Shown here piece after piece: positions 26,215 to 34,842 of a DNA stretch of 64,000 nt (within the stretch, counting starts at the first letter, position 1; each line of letters starts with the position of its first letter). The DNA lies in assembly GCA_020633465.1 (NCBI GenBank), contig JACKDN010000007.1:310001-374000 (forward strand). The letters run 5' to 3'. A model generated the notes under the pieces. The model made no database searches, was not told the origin of the DNA, and worked only from the letters and a program-made list of their open reading frames with translations. This stretch comes from Myxococcales bacterium (GTDB taxonomy: Bacteria > Myxococcota_A > Bradymonadia > UBA7976 > UBA1532). The translations under genes were made by a program, and so were the position numbers.

Positions 26215-26514
26215 GTGCCGACGGACTACGACAAGGAGTTCGGCCGCTACGTCGAGCGCTTCGAGCGCCTCGTGGGGTCGATCGACATCGGACAGTACGG
26301 CCGCTACAAGGGCCGGCTCGTGCGGCGACTGAGCGAAGGCCAGTTCCGCGACAAGGTCGACGAGTACATGGGCCTCGGTCGCCGCTTCACCGAGATGGTG
26401 TCGTCGGGCGACACCATCGACGACGCGCTGGCGGTCGAGCTCAGGGCCGTCGAGATCGACCTGGTGCTCGAGAAGAGCCTCTTCCTGCCCCTGCCCGGTG
26501 TCCAGTCCGCCTGA
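26215..26514 (+). CDS. Conserved-looking hypothetical protein
   Basis: 99 residues from GTG 26215, with GGGAGGG just upstream. Strongly helical and charged (DKEFGRYVERFERLVGSID, YKGRLVRRLSEGQFRDKVD, GRRFTEMVSSGDTIDDALA), soluble, with no signal peptide. I do not recognise the family. It is divergent from tolC and followed after 31 bases by a MopE-like lipoprotein gene on the same strand. Confidence 0.75.
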   Translation: MPTDYDKEFGRYVERFERLVGSIDIGQYGRYKGRLVRRLSEGQFRDKVDEYMGLGRRFTEMVSSGDTIDDALAVELRAVEIDLVLEKSLFLPLPGVQSA

Positions 26515-26545
26515 GGACCTCGTCCTCCAGCCCGAGGAGCCCCGC

Positions 26546-28237
26546 ATGAAGCGCATGGCCTTGCTGGCGTGGGTGGCGATCTTCGCCTGCGCGTGCGACG
26601 ACGGGGGCGACGACGCCACCGCCGATCCGACGCCCGACACGGGCACCCCGGGCATGCTGGCCGACGCCGGCGCCCCCCGGGACGACGCCGCCGCCGGCGC
26701 CTGCCAGCCCAGCGACGAGCTGTGCAACGGCGCCGACGACGACTGCGATGGCGAGACCGACGAAGGCTTCACGCGCCTCGGCAGCGCCTGCGCCACCGGC
26801 GTGGGCGCCTGCGCGGTCGAGGACGTCTGGGTGTGCAGCCCCGACGGACGCTTCGAGGTGTGCGGGGGCGACGCGGCCGATCCCACCGACGAGCTGTGCA
26901 ACGAGGTCGACGACGACTGCGACGGCGAGACGGACGAGGGCTTCGCGCTGCTGGGCGACGCCGAGAACTGCGGCCGCTGCGGCAACGCGTGCGACGCGGC
27001 CAACGCCGAGAACCTGTGCGAGCGGGGCGCCTGCCGCGTGGTGGGCTGCGTCGAGGGCTTCGTCGACGTGAACGACGACGACGCCGACGGCTGCGAGTGT
27101 GCGCTGGCCGAGGACGGCCTCGAGGTGGCCTGCAACGGGCGGGACGACGACTGCGACGGCGCCACCGACGAGGGCTTCGACCTGGGCGCGCCGTGCACCG
27201 TCGGCGAGGGCGCGTGCGTCGCCGAGGGCGTGATCGCCTGCGACGACGCGGGCGCGCTGGGCTGCGACGCCGAGCCGGGCGCGGCGTCGGACGAGGCCTG
27301 CAACGGGGTCGACGACGACTGCGACGGCCTGACCGACGAGGGGCTGCTGGACGCCTTCGACCTCGACGGCGACGGCGCGCTGTTCTGCCCCGAGCTGGAC
27401 TGCGGCGGCTGCGCCGACGGCGGTGCGTGCCCGGCGGGCTGCGCCGACCAGGACTGCGCGCCCGACGACCCGGGCCGCGGCCCGACCGTGCGCGAGGTCT
27501 GCGACGACGGCATCGACCAGAACTGCGACGGGCGCGACGCCCCCTGTCAGGTGGCCACCGGCCACATCGACCGGCTCGAGCTGGCCAGCAAGAACGATCC
27601 CCACTGCCGCGACGTGACCGGCGACGGCGTGCCGGACAACGCCTTCGGTGATCCCCTGGTGCTGGCCCTGGCCAACCCCGAGATGGCCCGCTACATCCAG
27701 ACTGGCTCGCTGTCGATGCTGCCGGTGGCGCTGGGCCTCGCGCCGCCCATCGAGGACGTGCGCTTCGACCTGGGCGTGGTGCTGGGCCGCCTGACCAACG
27801 CGCCGACCGTGTGGGACCTGCTGCCCGAGTCGGTCGACGCCGACGGCCAGCCCCTGATGCTGTTCCCCAACGCGATCGTGCGCGACGAGGTGCTGACCGC
27901 GGGGCCGGGCGACTTCATCCTCGGCTTCCCCATCGTCGGCCAGCCCCCCCTGCCCTTGCGCGCCAGCGACACCTTGATCACCGCCGGCTTCGCCCTCGAG
28001 GACGATGGGCTGCGCGTCGTGGACGGCTGGCTGTCGGGCGTGGTGACACAGGAGGACTTCGACGCGGCGCTCGTGCTGCTCGACGAGGCCTTCCGCGATC
28101 TGGTGCGCGACTTCATCGTGCCCGACGTCGATCTCGACGGCGACGGCGTCCCCGAAGCCTACAGCGCGTGCATCAACTTCGACGCCTCGCCCGCCACCGT
28201 GCAGGGCTTCCCCGTCGAGGACGCGCCCGAGCCCTGA
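26546..28237 (+). CDS. MopE-like lipoprotein with five DxDCDG repeats
   Basis: 563 residues from ATG 26546, preceded by GAGGAG. A lipoprotein signal (AIFACAC) anchors it in the envelope. Residues ~50-340 carry four LCNGADDDCDGETDEGF-type repeats plus a fifth (DQNCDGRD), the Asn/Asp-Cys-Asp-Gly pattern of MopE-type surface proteins thought to bind metal ions, spaced by Cys-rich linkers. The last ~220 residues are a different, cysteine-poor domain (HIDRLELASKNDPHCRDVTG and onwards) of unknown function. A DLDGDG calcium-like motif lies near the end. Confidence 0.85.
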   Translation: MKRMALLAWVAIFACACDDGGDDATADPTPDTGTPGMLADAGAPRDDAAAGACQPSDELCNGADDDCDGETDEGFTRLGSACATGVGACAVEDVWVCSPDGRFEVCGGDAADPTDELCNEVDDDCDGETDEGFALLGDAENCGRCGNACDAANAENLCERGACRVVGCVEGFVDVNDDDADGCECALAEDGLEVACNGRDDDCDGATDEGFDLGAPCTVGEGACVAEGVIACDDAGALGCDAEPGAASDEACNGVDDDCDGLTDEGLLDAFDLDGDGALFCPELDCGGCADGGACPAGCADQDCAPDDPGRGPTVREVCDDGIDQNCDGRDAPCQVATGHIDRLELASKNDPHCRDVTGDGVPDNAFGDPLVLALANPEMARYIQTGSLSMLPVALGLAPPIEDVRFDLGVVLGRLTNAPTVWDLLPESVDADGQPLMLFPNAIVRDEVLTAGPGDFILGFPIVGQPPLPLRASDTLITAGFALEDDGLRVVDGWLSGVVTQEDFDAALVLLDEAFRDLVRDFIVPDVDLDGDGVPEAYSACINFDASPATVQGFPVEDAPEP

Positions 28238-28254
28238 TCCGCCCCCAGCGGGGT

Positions 28255-28268
28255 CCATCTCGAGATGG
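28255..28268. terminator. Palindromic hairpin between convergent genes
   Basis: Perfect 14-bp palindrome CCATCTCGAGATGG in the 49-base gap between the MopE-like gene and the ribbon-helix-helix gene, plus a longer imperfect pairing of CCGCCCCCAGCG with GCGCTGGGGCGG around it. It probably ends both transcripts. Confidence 0.4.
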
Positions 28269-28286
28269 GCTCGCTCGACCGCCCGC

Positions 28287-28601
28287 TCAGCGCTGGGGCG
28301 GCACCAGGTCGAGGTCGATCTGGCGCAAGGCCTCGCGGATGACCAGCGACTTGTTGGCGCGCGAGTAGCCGCGGCGCTTCAGCTCGGCCACCAGGCCGGC
28401 GAGGCGGTCCTGATCCTCGGTGTAGAGGCTGACCGACACCACCTTGTAGTGGGTCGGCTTCTCCTTGGCCGGCTGAGCCCCCTCGGTGAGGGGCTTGCCC
28501 GTGCGCCGACGGGGGGTGAAGAACTCCTCGACGACCGTGTCCTCGTCGGCGAACATGTCGCGGATCCGGCCCACCTCGGGGTCAAGCTCCTGGTCGCTCA
28601 A
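28287..28601 (-). CDS. Ribbon-helix-helix-like partner of the ParA protein
   Basis: 104 residues from TTG 28601, chosen because GAGGAGG lies 6 bases upstream and the overlap with parA is then only 20 bases; a GTG at 28637 would add 12 residues. The C-terminal ~55 residues (HYKVVSVSLYTEDQDRLAGL, ANKSLVIREALRQID) resemble a ribbon-helix-helix DNA-binding domain, as in small ParB-type partners. The N-terminal half is acidic and disordered-looking, suited to contacting the ParA ATPase. The pair may move DNA or a protein cargo. Confidence 0.75.
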   Translation of the reverse strand: MSDQELDPEVGRIRDMFADEDTVVEEFFTPRRRTGKPLTEGAQPAKEKPTHYKVVSVSLYTEDQDRLAGLVAELKRRGYSRANKSLVIREALRQIDLDLVPPQR

Positions 28602-29655
28602 CGGCGGCCTCCTCGTCGGTGCTTTCGGTCTCGGCACACAGCTCCTCGATGCGCTGGACGAGCGCGCGGTAGTCCTCGGACCCCCGCGAGTCGGGCGCGT
28701 ACTCGAAGATCGTCTTCTTGTGGCTCGGCGCCTCCTTGAGGCGCGTGTTCACCCGGATGGGCGGCAGGACGCGGTCCTTGAAGTAGGACCGCAGCGTCTG
28801 CACGGCCTCGACCGAGATGCGCGTGCGCACGTCGAAGAAGGTGGGCACCACGCCGAGGATGCTGACCGGGTGCAGCAGCAGCTCGTTGACCTTCTTGAGG
28901 GTGCGCAGGATCTGCTTCACCCCGACCAACGAGAGGTAGTCGCACGACACCGGGATGAGGATGTGGTCGGCGTAGGTCAGCGCGTTCTGGTTCAGCACCG
29001 ACAGGCTGGGGCCGCAGTCCATGATGACGAAGTCGTAATTCGTCACCGCCGCCATGCGGTTCGACAGCACCTTGAAGCGATCCCGGGGCGCGTTGACCAG
29101 CTTCACCTCGGCCTGCGCCAGGCTGGTGTTGCTGACCAGCGCGTCGAGGTTCTCGGCCACGTTGACGATGCAGTCGGCCGGGTGCGCGCCATCGACCAGC
29201 ACGTGGTAGATGTTCTGGCGCGAGCTCAGGCCCAGCGACACCGCCACGTTGCCCTGCGCGTCGAGGTCGACGAGCAGCACCCGGTGCCCCGCCTCGGCGA
29301 GGCCGGCGGCCACGTTGACGCTGGTGGTCGTCTTGCCGGTGCCGCCCTTCTGGTTCAGCACCGCGATGCGCCGCATGCGCTGGCCCCGCTCGCTGACCAC
29401 CTGCATCTCGCCGGTGCGGCAGCCGGTCGAGCAGTAGTAGCGCACCTCGCCGTCGACCTGCGCCTGCTGATAGGCGAACTGCAGCTCGAAGCGGTTGTCG
29501 CAGACGTCGCACACCTTCTCGTTGGCCGACAGCAGGTGGCGCTCGTGGCAGCGCTGCGAGCAGAAGTAGTGGATGGTCTCCGGCGTGCGCTGGAGCTGAT
29601 AGGCGAAGCGGAGCTCGAAGGGCTCCTGGCAGACACTGCAGGTGTGAACACTCAT
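28582..29655 (-). CDS. ParA-family ATPase with duplicated N-terminal zinc ribbon
   Basis: 357 residues from ATG 29655. Two copies of a zinc-ribbon/TRASH-like module head the protein: Cys 6, 9, 32, 36 and Cys 49, 52, 75, 79, each around an FELxFAYQ core. The ATPase begins at ~95 with the deviant Walker A KGGTGKTT (103-110), then VLLVDLDAQGN and DFVIMDCGPSL. The C-terminus is acidic. ParA ATPases position chromosomes, plasmids or protein clusters. The duplicated metal-binding head is unusual and may sense or localise. It overlaps the ribbon-helix-helix gene. The ordinary chromosomal parAB-gidAB setting is absent. Confidence 0.9.
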   Translation of the reverse strand: MSVHTCSVCQEPFELRFAYQLQRTPETIHYFCSQRCHERHLLSANEKVCDVCDNRFELQFAYQQAQVDGEVRYYCSTGCRTGEMQVVSERGQRMRRIAVLNQKGGTGKTTTSVNVAAGLAEAGHRVLLVDLDAQGNVAVSLGLSSRQNIYHVLVDGAHPADCIVNVAENLDALVSNTSLAQAEVKLVNAPRDRFKVLSNRMAAVTNYDFVIMDCGPSLSVLNQNALTYADHILIPVSCDYLSLVGVKQILRTLKKVNELLLHPVSILGVVPTFFDVRTRISVEAVQTLRSYFKDRVLPPIRVNTRLKEAPSHKKTIFEYAPDSRGSEDYRALVQRIEELCAETESTDEEAAVERPGA

Positions 29656-29716
29656 CGCGTGGCTCCGCGTCCCCCGTGTGCGCGCGGGTCGTCCATCGAC
29701 CCACCCGCCCCTCCGT

Positions 29717-29746
29717 CGCTTATAGAAGCCGCGATCCGCCAGTGTC
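29717..29746 (-). promoter_or_regulatory. Strong sigma70 promoter of the ParA gene
   Basis: Minus strand: TTGACA (29746-29741), 18 bases, TATAAG (29722-29717). The leader is about 55 bases. Confidence 0.7.
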
Positions 29747-29839
29747 AACGGGTCTGAAGGCCAAAAAGCGACGAGATTTCGAAGGGAAGCAGCGGAACTT
29801 GACAGGCGGGCCGAGGCGATCCGCCCCTCGCGCGTCGGG

Positions 29840-30931
29840 TCAGTCGGGGAAGGCGTAACAGAGGGTCAGCTCGCCGTCCTCGGTGACGCGCATCAGGATG
29901 TGATCGTCCCCGGGCGCCTCGCGCTGCGACTTGCCCGCGTCGTCGCGATCGGTGCGGTACAGGCCGTCCATGCCGACGGCGTCGAGCAGCCGCTCGACGG
30001 TGTCGGCGAAGGGCAGGTTGTCGCGCTGGCCCGACGAGATGACCGCGTAGCGGTAGCCGTCGTCGTTGGGGAACACCGCGTCGAGGAAGGCCGCGCTGTT
30101 CGTCTCGCGCGCCCCGTGGTGGCCCGCCTTCAGCACGTTGGCCGACAGGTTCGCCCCCTCGCGCAGCAGCTTCTCCTCGAGGCTGAACTCGGTGTCGCCG
30201 GTCAGAAGCAGCCGCACGCCGCGGTACTCGACCATCAACACCACCGACGAGTCGTTGTCGCTCGAGGCGAACTGATTGGCGCTCACCAGGCGGACGGTGA
30301 CGTCGCGCCCCCAGCCCTGGCTGGTCGTCGCGCCGGGCACCGCGGGATCGATGCCCGTCTCGGCCGCCGGGCGAAGCACGGTGATGCCCGGCTCGGCGGC
30401 CACCGCGCCCAGCAGGCGCTGGTAGGTCGACTGGTCGGGCGCGTCCCGGCCGGGATCGATGTACGTCTCGACCTGATAGTCCTCGAGGATGCGCTCGGCC
30501 CCGCCGTAGTGGTCGATGTCGGTGTGCGTCACCACCAGGTAGTCGACGCGCCGCCCCGGCCCCCAGCCGCTGCTCTCCATGAAGTCGACGAGCGCCTCGT
30601 CGCCGTCGGGCGCGAACGTGCGCGGCGCCTCGCCGCTGTCGCCCGCGTCGACCAGGATGTCCTTGGCGTTCACGTCGACGATGCCCGGCGTGCGGATCCA
30701 GGTGGCGTCCCCCTGCCCCACGTCGACGAACGCCACCCACAGGTCGGTGCGCTCGTCCGCGTCGCTGGCGGCGCGGAAGGCCTCCAGCTCGTCGGCGGTG
30801 CAGGTGCGCGTCGTGCCGTCCGGCCCCGCCAGGCTGGGCACCTCGGTGTCCGGACAGCCGGCCTGGGACGCCAGCAGCAGCGCGGCGGCCGCGCCGGCCA
30901 CCAGGCGGGGGTGGGCCAGCCGGGATCTCAT
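29840..30931 (-). CDS. Secreted ComEC-like metallo-beta-lactamase-fold lipoprotein
   Basis: 363 residues with a lipoprotein signal (LLLASQAGC). After ~60 residues the metallo-beta-lactamase fold of the ComEC/Rec2 C-terminal type begins: WVAFVDVGQGDATWI, the metal motif THTDIDHYGG (~150), LLLTGDTEFSLE and LKAGHHGARETN. All expected metal ligands look present. In ComEC this domain is thought to degrade the incoming DNA strand; a stand-alone secreted version may be a nuclease or phosphodiesterase. Its start overlaps the stop of the lamin-tail-domain gene (ATGA), a pairing that suggests one function. Confidence 0.85.
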   Translation of the reverse strand: MRSRLAHPRLVAGAAAALLLASQAGCPDTEVPSLAGPDGTTRTCTADELEAFRAASDADERTDLWVAFVDVGQGDATWIRTPGIVDVNAKDILVDAGDSGEAPRTFAPDGDEALVDFMESSGWGPGRRVDYLVVTHTDIDHYGGAERILEDYQVETYIDPGRDAPDQSTYQRLLGAVAAEPGITVLRPAAETGIDPAVPGATTSQGWGRDVTVRLVSANQFASSDNDSSVVLMVEYRGVRLLLTGDTEFSLEEKLLREGANLSANVLKAGHHGARETNSAAFLDAVFPNDDGYRYAVISSGQRDNLPFADTVERLLDAVGMDGLYRTDRDDAGKSQREAPGDDHILMRVTEDGELTLCYAFPD

Positions 30932-32352
30932 GGCGCGGGGCAGCCCTCGTGGTGCAGGCCGCCGTTCGCGCAGCGACCCGGCGAGCTCATCAGCTCGGCG
31001 TTCAGCGTCGTGTGCTTGCTGAAGGTGGCGCCGATGCGATCGGGATCCCGGTTGGCGCTCACGCCCTCGTCGATGAGATCCTGCGGCACCTCGAAGGTGT
31101 CGAGCACGACGTCGCCCAGCCGCAGCGCGCCGAACAGCGCGCGCGAGTTGGCCAGCGTGCTGCTGGCGTCGACCATGATCGGGAACTCGGCCTCCGGCGC
31201 GACGTCGCCACGATCGTTCGCGTAGGCCGCCAGCGCGCCGCCCGCCGGCAGGCAGCCGCCGTGGAAGGTGTAGCGCACCTCGGTGGGCTGCTCGCTGCCC
31301 GAGCTGTTGACCAGCACCTGCACGCCCTCCATCGCCAGCGCCCGATCGCTCAGGTTCACCAGCTCGACGAACTCGTTGTCCCCCTCGGGCGTCGCCGCGT
31401 CGACCAGCACCTCGTTGACGATCAGATCGCCCGCCGCCGGCGGATCGCAGGGCAGCGCGGGCCCCATGTCGGCCGGCGGGCCCATGTCCAGCCGCGGGTT
31501 CGGCCCCCCGTCGCCGGGCGGCGGTCCGCCGTCCGTGGGGGGCGGCCCGCCGTCACCCGGCGGCGGCCCCCCGTCGGGCCCGCCCGGGCCGGGGCCGTCG
31601 GCGCAGTCCGCCGCGTAGGTGCCCAGGTTGGGGCAGCGGCCGGGCGACGCCGGCACGCCGCCGGGGAAGGCCGTGTGCTGCACCAGGCCCTCGTCGCCCA
31701 GATCCGGGTTGCGGTTGACGCTCACGCCCGGGTCGACCAGATCGGCCGAGCCCGCCATCTGGCTGATCACGGTGCCGCCCGAGTCGAGCAGGCGGAAGTC
31801 GATGTCGGCGCTGTTGCTGAAGCCGAAGGACTTCAGCTCGTAGGTCGGCCGCGGGCTCGGAGTGGGAATCCAGACCCAGTCGGCCTCGTTGGGGAACGCC
31901 GCGACCGCGCCGTTGGCCGGCAGGCAGCCGCCGGTGAACACGACCCGGTCGACCTGGCTCTCGCCGCGCAGCGACGTGATGCGCACGCCGGCGAGGTTGA
32001 CCGGCTCGTCGCTGATGTTGACCACCTCGACGAACTCGCCGTCCTCGGTGGGCTCGCCGTCGGGCAGCACCTCGTTGAGCACCAGCTTGCCGGCGGGATC
32101 GGCGCACTGCACCGGCATGCCCGCCTCGTTCGTGGGCAGGCTGCCGTCGCCGATCGGGCCGCCGTCGCCGCCCCCGCCGCCGTTGCACTCGGCGGGGCTC
32201 AGCGGCTTGCAGCTGCAGATGCCCTTGGCGACGCACAGCGCCACCTCACAGGGCCCGCAGCTCTTCGAGCAGGGGTCGCCCGTGTTGCACTTGTCCTCGC
32301 AGCCGGCGCTCGTGAGCGCCAGCGCGCCGAGCAGGACCATCGCGTACTTCAT
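30928..32352 (-). CDS. Lipoprotein with two lamin-tail (LTD) domains
   Basis: 474 residues from ATG 32352 (GGGGGAG upstream). Lipobox TSAGC, then a Cys-rich stretch (CNTGDPCSKSCGPCEVALC), LTD domain 1 (~90-220: KLVLNEVLPDGE, EFVEVVNISDEPVNLAGVRI), a Gly-Pro-Asp repeat linker and LTD domain 2 (~310-460: DLIVNEVLVDA, EFVELVNLSDRALAMEGVQV). Bacterial LTD domains are extracellular immunoglobulin-like folds often linked with secreted nucleases and ComEC-like hydrolases, matching the overlapping downstream gene. Probably a surface adaptor for that enzyme. Confidence 0.88.
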   Translation of the reverse strand: MKYAMVLLGALALTSAGCEDKCNTGDPCSKSCGPCEVALCVAKGICSCKPLSPAECNGGGGGDGGPIGDGSLPTNEAGMPVQCADPAGKLVLNEVLPDGEPTEDGEFVEVVNISDEPVNLAGVRITSLRGESQVDRVVFTGGCLPANGAVAAFPNEADWVWIPTPSPRPTYELKSFGFSNSADIDFRLLDSGGTVISQMAGSADLVDPGVSVNRNPDLGDEGLVQHTAFPGGVPASPGRCPNLGTYAADCADGPGPGGPDGGPPPGDGGPPPTDGGPPPGDGGPNPRLDMGPPADMGPALPCDPPAAGDLIVNEVLVDAATPEGDNEFVELVNLSDRALAMEGVQVLVNSSGSEQPTEVRYTFHGGCLPAGGALAAYANDRGDVAPEAEFPIMVDASSTLANSRALFGALRLGDVVLDTFEVPQDLIDEGVSANRDPDRIGATFSKHTTLNAELMSSPGRCANGGLHHEGCPAP

Positions 32353-32389
32353 CGTCTCCCCCGGGGAAGGCACCGAGCGTCAGGCGGGC

Positions 32390-32412
32390 AGCATAGCGAA
32401 CCGGCCCGGTTC
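32390..32412 (-). promoter_or_regulatory. Possible promoter with adjacent inverted repeat upstream of the LTD gene
   Basis: Minus strand: a -10-like TATGCT (32395-32390) follows the 7-bp inverted repeat GAACCGG-C-CCGGTTC (32398-32412), which overlaps the previous gene's stop codon. No good -35 is seen. It could instead terminate the upstream transcript. Confidence 0.3.
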
Positions 32413-33061
32413 ACTTCGCGCCTTGGGCCATGCGCGAGAACGCCCCGCCGGTCAGCGCGTCGAGCTCACCCGTCAGCTCGCCGATCTTCAGCTCGGCCAG
32501 CGCGCGGGCCGCGGGATCGCTGGGCGGCGCCGTCATCAGCTCGATCTGCGCCCGCCGCCGCTCGAAGTACAGCTGCGTCACCGTCTGCAGCAGCCGCTGC
32601 CGCTCCTTGGCCGTCTGCCGGTTCTCGCGCATCACCGCCGTCTCGCGCGCGTTGAACACGGTGTCCGCCAGCTTCCAGCGGGCCTCGCCGTAGACCTCGA
32701 GCGCGTCGCCCACCGTCTCGGTGGCCGACACGTCGCGCGGCCGGCTCTCCTCGGTGAAGTTGGTGACGCTGCGCGAGTCCTCGTCGAAGTCCTTCACCAC
32801 CCGCACCTTGAGCTCGGGCAGCAGCGCCGCGAGCCGCGAGCGGCTGCGCATGCTGTCGAAGATCTCCGGATGCAGCGTGGCGTAGTCCAGCGCCGCCCGC
32901 TGCACCTGATTGACGTTGGGCTCGTTCTCGAACCGGGCCAGCAGGCGCCGGGCGTTGGCCTCGGCGTCCCCCTGCGCCCGGGCGGCGGTCGCGCCGAGGG
33001 CGAGCCCACCCAGAGAGAGCCCCGCCGTGAGAGCCCACGAAATGGTCGCGCGTCGGCGCAT
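32411..33061 (-). CDS. Secreted helical protein, paralogous to the C-terminus of the next gene upstream
   Basis: 216 residues from ATG 33061 (GGAGGAGG upstream); a GTG at 33076 overlapping the previous stop (GTGA) is an alternative. A signal peptide ends at ATAARAQ. The mature protein is helical: LKVRVVKDFDEDSRSVTN, then a coiled coil (RQTAKERQRLLQTVTQLYFE) and a C-terminal ELDALTGGAFSRM. The coiled coil and last motif closely resemble the end of the 33073-34833 product (LIERLRRLYRERMRVLYR, DALLDAYSGGAFGRRM). Function unknown; likely envelope partner of that protein. Confidence 0.75.
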   Translation of the reverse strand: MRRRATISWALTAGLSLGGLALGATAARAQGDAEANARRLLARFENEPNVNQVQRAALDYATLHPEIFDSMRSRSRLAALLPELKVRVVKDFDEDSRSVTNFTEESRPRDVSATETVGDALEVYGEARWKLADTVFNARETAVMRENRQTAKERQRLLQTVTQLYFERRRAQIELMTAPPSDPAARALAELKIGELTGELDALTGGAFSRMAQGAK

Positions 33062-33072
33062 GGCCTCCTCCT

Positions 33073-34833
33073 TCACTGCATCCTTCGCCCGAACGCGCCG
33101 CCGCTGTAGGCGTCGAGCAGGGCGTCGATCTCGTCGAGCCGGACGATGGCCTTCAGCGCCTCATCGTCCCCTTCGTCTTCAATCCACACGCGGTAGAGCA
33201 CCCGCATGCGCTCCCGGTACAGGCGGCGCAGGCGCTCGATCAGCTGCGTGCGGTCGCGCTGCAGCAGCCGCCGCTCGCGCGCGGCGCGCTCGTAAGCGTA
33301 GCTGGCCGAGTCGAACTCGGCCTCGGTGTCGAGGTCGACGAACACCACCTCGACCGGCTCGCCGCTGTCGTCGAAGAGCTCGTCCCCTTCGTACTCGACG
33401 CCGACGCTGCTCTCGTCCACCTCGTCGAGCAGCACGGTCTCGCCGTCGTCGCTGTCGAGGGGGTCGAAGAGGGCGGCGAGCCCATCGAAGTGGAGCGTCC
33501 ACTGGGCGTAGATCTCGACATCGAAGCGCGGCGGCAGGGTCGTCAGGCGCTCGCTGCCGTCGAGCGTCGTCGGCGTCTGCTCGACGCGCTCGGGGCGCAC
33601 CACGCCCCGCACGCGCACCTCGGGCAGCAGGATGCGCCAGGTGGGCCGCGCCCCGAAGCTGGTGGTCTCGGCGTCGATGCGCTGGTAGCGCATCGCGTCC
33701 GCGGCGATCTGGTCGAAGGGGGGCATGCGCCGCAGCGCCCGCTTGAAGCCGTCCACCTGCAGCCGCGTGTGCGCCACCTCGTCGCCGCTCTGCCAGACGA
33801 AGACGCCCTCGCTCGACGCCGCCCACAGCCGATCGTCGAAGTAACCCGCGTCGGTGAAGCGCATGCCGCCCGGCCAGGGCACGCTGTAGCGCGTCAGGGC
33901 GTCGCAGCCCGTGCCGCCGGCGTAGATCGCCTGCTCGGTCACCACCACGAGGCGCTCGCCGTCGGCCCAGATGCGCGTGGGCGTCTCGGGCACCGAGGGG
34001 CAGATCTTCCACTCCCCCGCCCGGTGGCGGTACACCGCCAGGCCGGTCGCGACGAAGAGCGCGGCGCCGGCGCCCACCACCCGGCGCGGGTAGCCCGTGG
34101 GGGGCGACAGCCGCAGAGGCGTCGGCCCGCCGTCGTCGCGCCAGAGGACGCCGTCGGCCACGTAGGCCACGCGGCCGTTGAAGGTGGTCAGGTGATCGAC
34201 GCGGGCGCGGCGCCAGGCGCGCGCGGCGCCGGTGGCGTCGACGCGGTGCAGGGTGTCCTCGGTGGCCACGACCAGGCCGTCGGAGGTGGCCGTCAGCGCG
34301 CGGATGCCCGCCAGGTCGCCGACCGGCCCGGTCACCCCCTTCGCGTCGACCCAGAACAGGCCGCCGCCCGTGCCCAGCCACACGCCTCGGGTCGAGGTGA
34401 CCAGCCCGGCGACGAAGTAGGCGCTGTCGGGGCGGGCGTCGGCCTCCTCGACGTAGGCGGTCAGCAGCGTCGACACGAGATCCTCGTCGAAGGTCTCCTC
34501 GTCGTCGAGCTCGTGGCCCTCGGCGGCCTCGAGCGCGGCCGTGGCGTCGGCGCCGACCGCCGCGAGGAAGGCGTCGGGGAAGGCGCCGGCCGCCTCCACG
34601 TCCTCCTCGCCCAGCGTCCACCGGAGCTCCGGGGCGTAGCGGCCCGCGACCGTCCACTCGGCCGCGGGGGCGCGGCGATACACCAGCCCGCCGCCGGCCG
34701 CGTACAGCGCGCCGTCCCCGCCCTTCGCCAGCGCGAACACGGCGCCCTCGCCCCCCGGGCCGGGCGTGGGCGTCCAGGAGCCCGCCGACGGAGGCGCGGC
34801 GAGCAGAGCGATGGCGAGCAGGGAGACGGGCAT
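33073..34833 (-). CDS. Secreted beta-propeller-like protein with C-terminal coiled coil
   Basis: 586 residues with a signal peptide. Residues ~25-370 show repeating blade-like segments (GGDGALYAAGGGLVYRR, RGVWLGTGGGLFWVD, SDGLVVATEDTLHRVD, DRLWAASSEGVFVWQ), like the two-component-regulator propeller family. After ~400 a region PTWRILLPEVRVRG and an acidic stretch lead to a coiled coil and the DALLDAYSGGAFGRRM ending shared with the downstream gene. I infer a periplasmic or surface sensor or scaffold. A near-leaderless promoter precedes the ATG. Function not known. Confidence 0.75.
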   Translation of the reverse strand: MPVSLLAIALLAAPPSAGSWTPTPGPGGEGAVFALAKGGDGALYAAGGGLVYRRAPAAEWTVAGRYAPELRWTLGEEDVEAAGAFPDAFLAAVGADATAALEAAEGHELDDEETFDEDLVSTLLTAYVEEADARPDSAYFVAGLVTSTRGVWLGTGGGLFWVDAKGVTGPVGDLAGIRALTATSDGLVVATEDTLHRVDATGAARAWRRARVDHLTTFNGRVAYVADGVLWRDDGGPTPLRLSPPTGYPRRVVGAGAALFVATGLAVYRHRAGEWKICPSVPETPTRIWADGERLVVVTEQAIYAGGTGCDALTRYSVPWPGGMRFTDAGYFDDRLWAASSEGVFVWQSGDEVAHTRLQVDGFKRALRRMPPFDQIAADAMRYQRIDAETTSFGARPTWRILLPEVRVRGVVRPERVEQTPTTLDGSERLTTLPPRFDVEIYAQWTLHFDGLAALFDPLDSDDGETVLLDEVDESSVGVEYEGDELFDDSGEPVEVVFVDLDTEAEFDSASYAYERAARERRLLQRDRTQLIERLRRLYRERMRVLYRVWIEDEGDDEALKAIVRLDEIDALLDAYSGGAFGRRMQ

Positions 34834-34842
34834 CGGGGCACC

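Noticed and set aside
26125..27513. Ser/Pro-rich minus-strand ORF opposite the MopE-like lipoprotein
   Set aside because: Low-complexity reverse shadow of the DDDCDG repeats.
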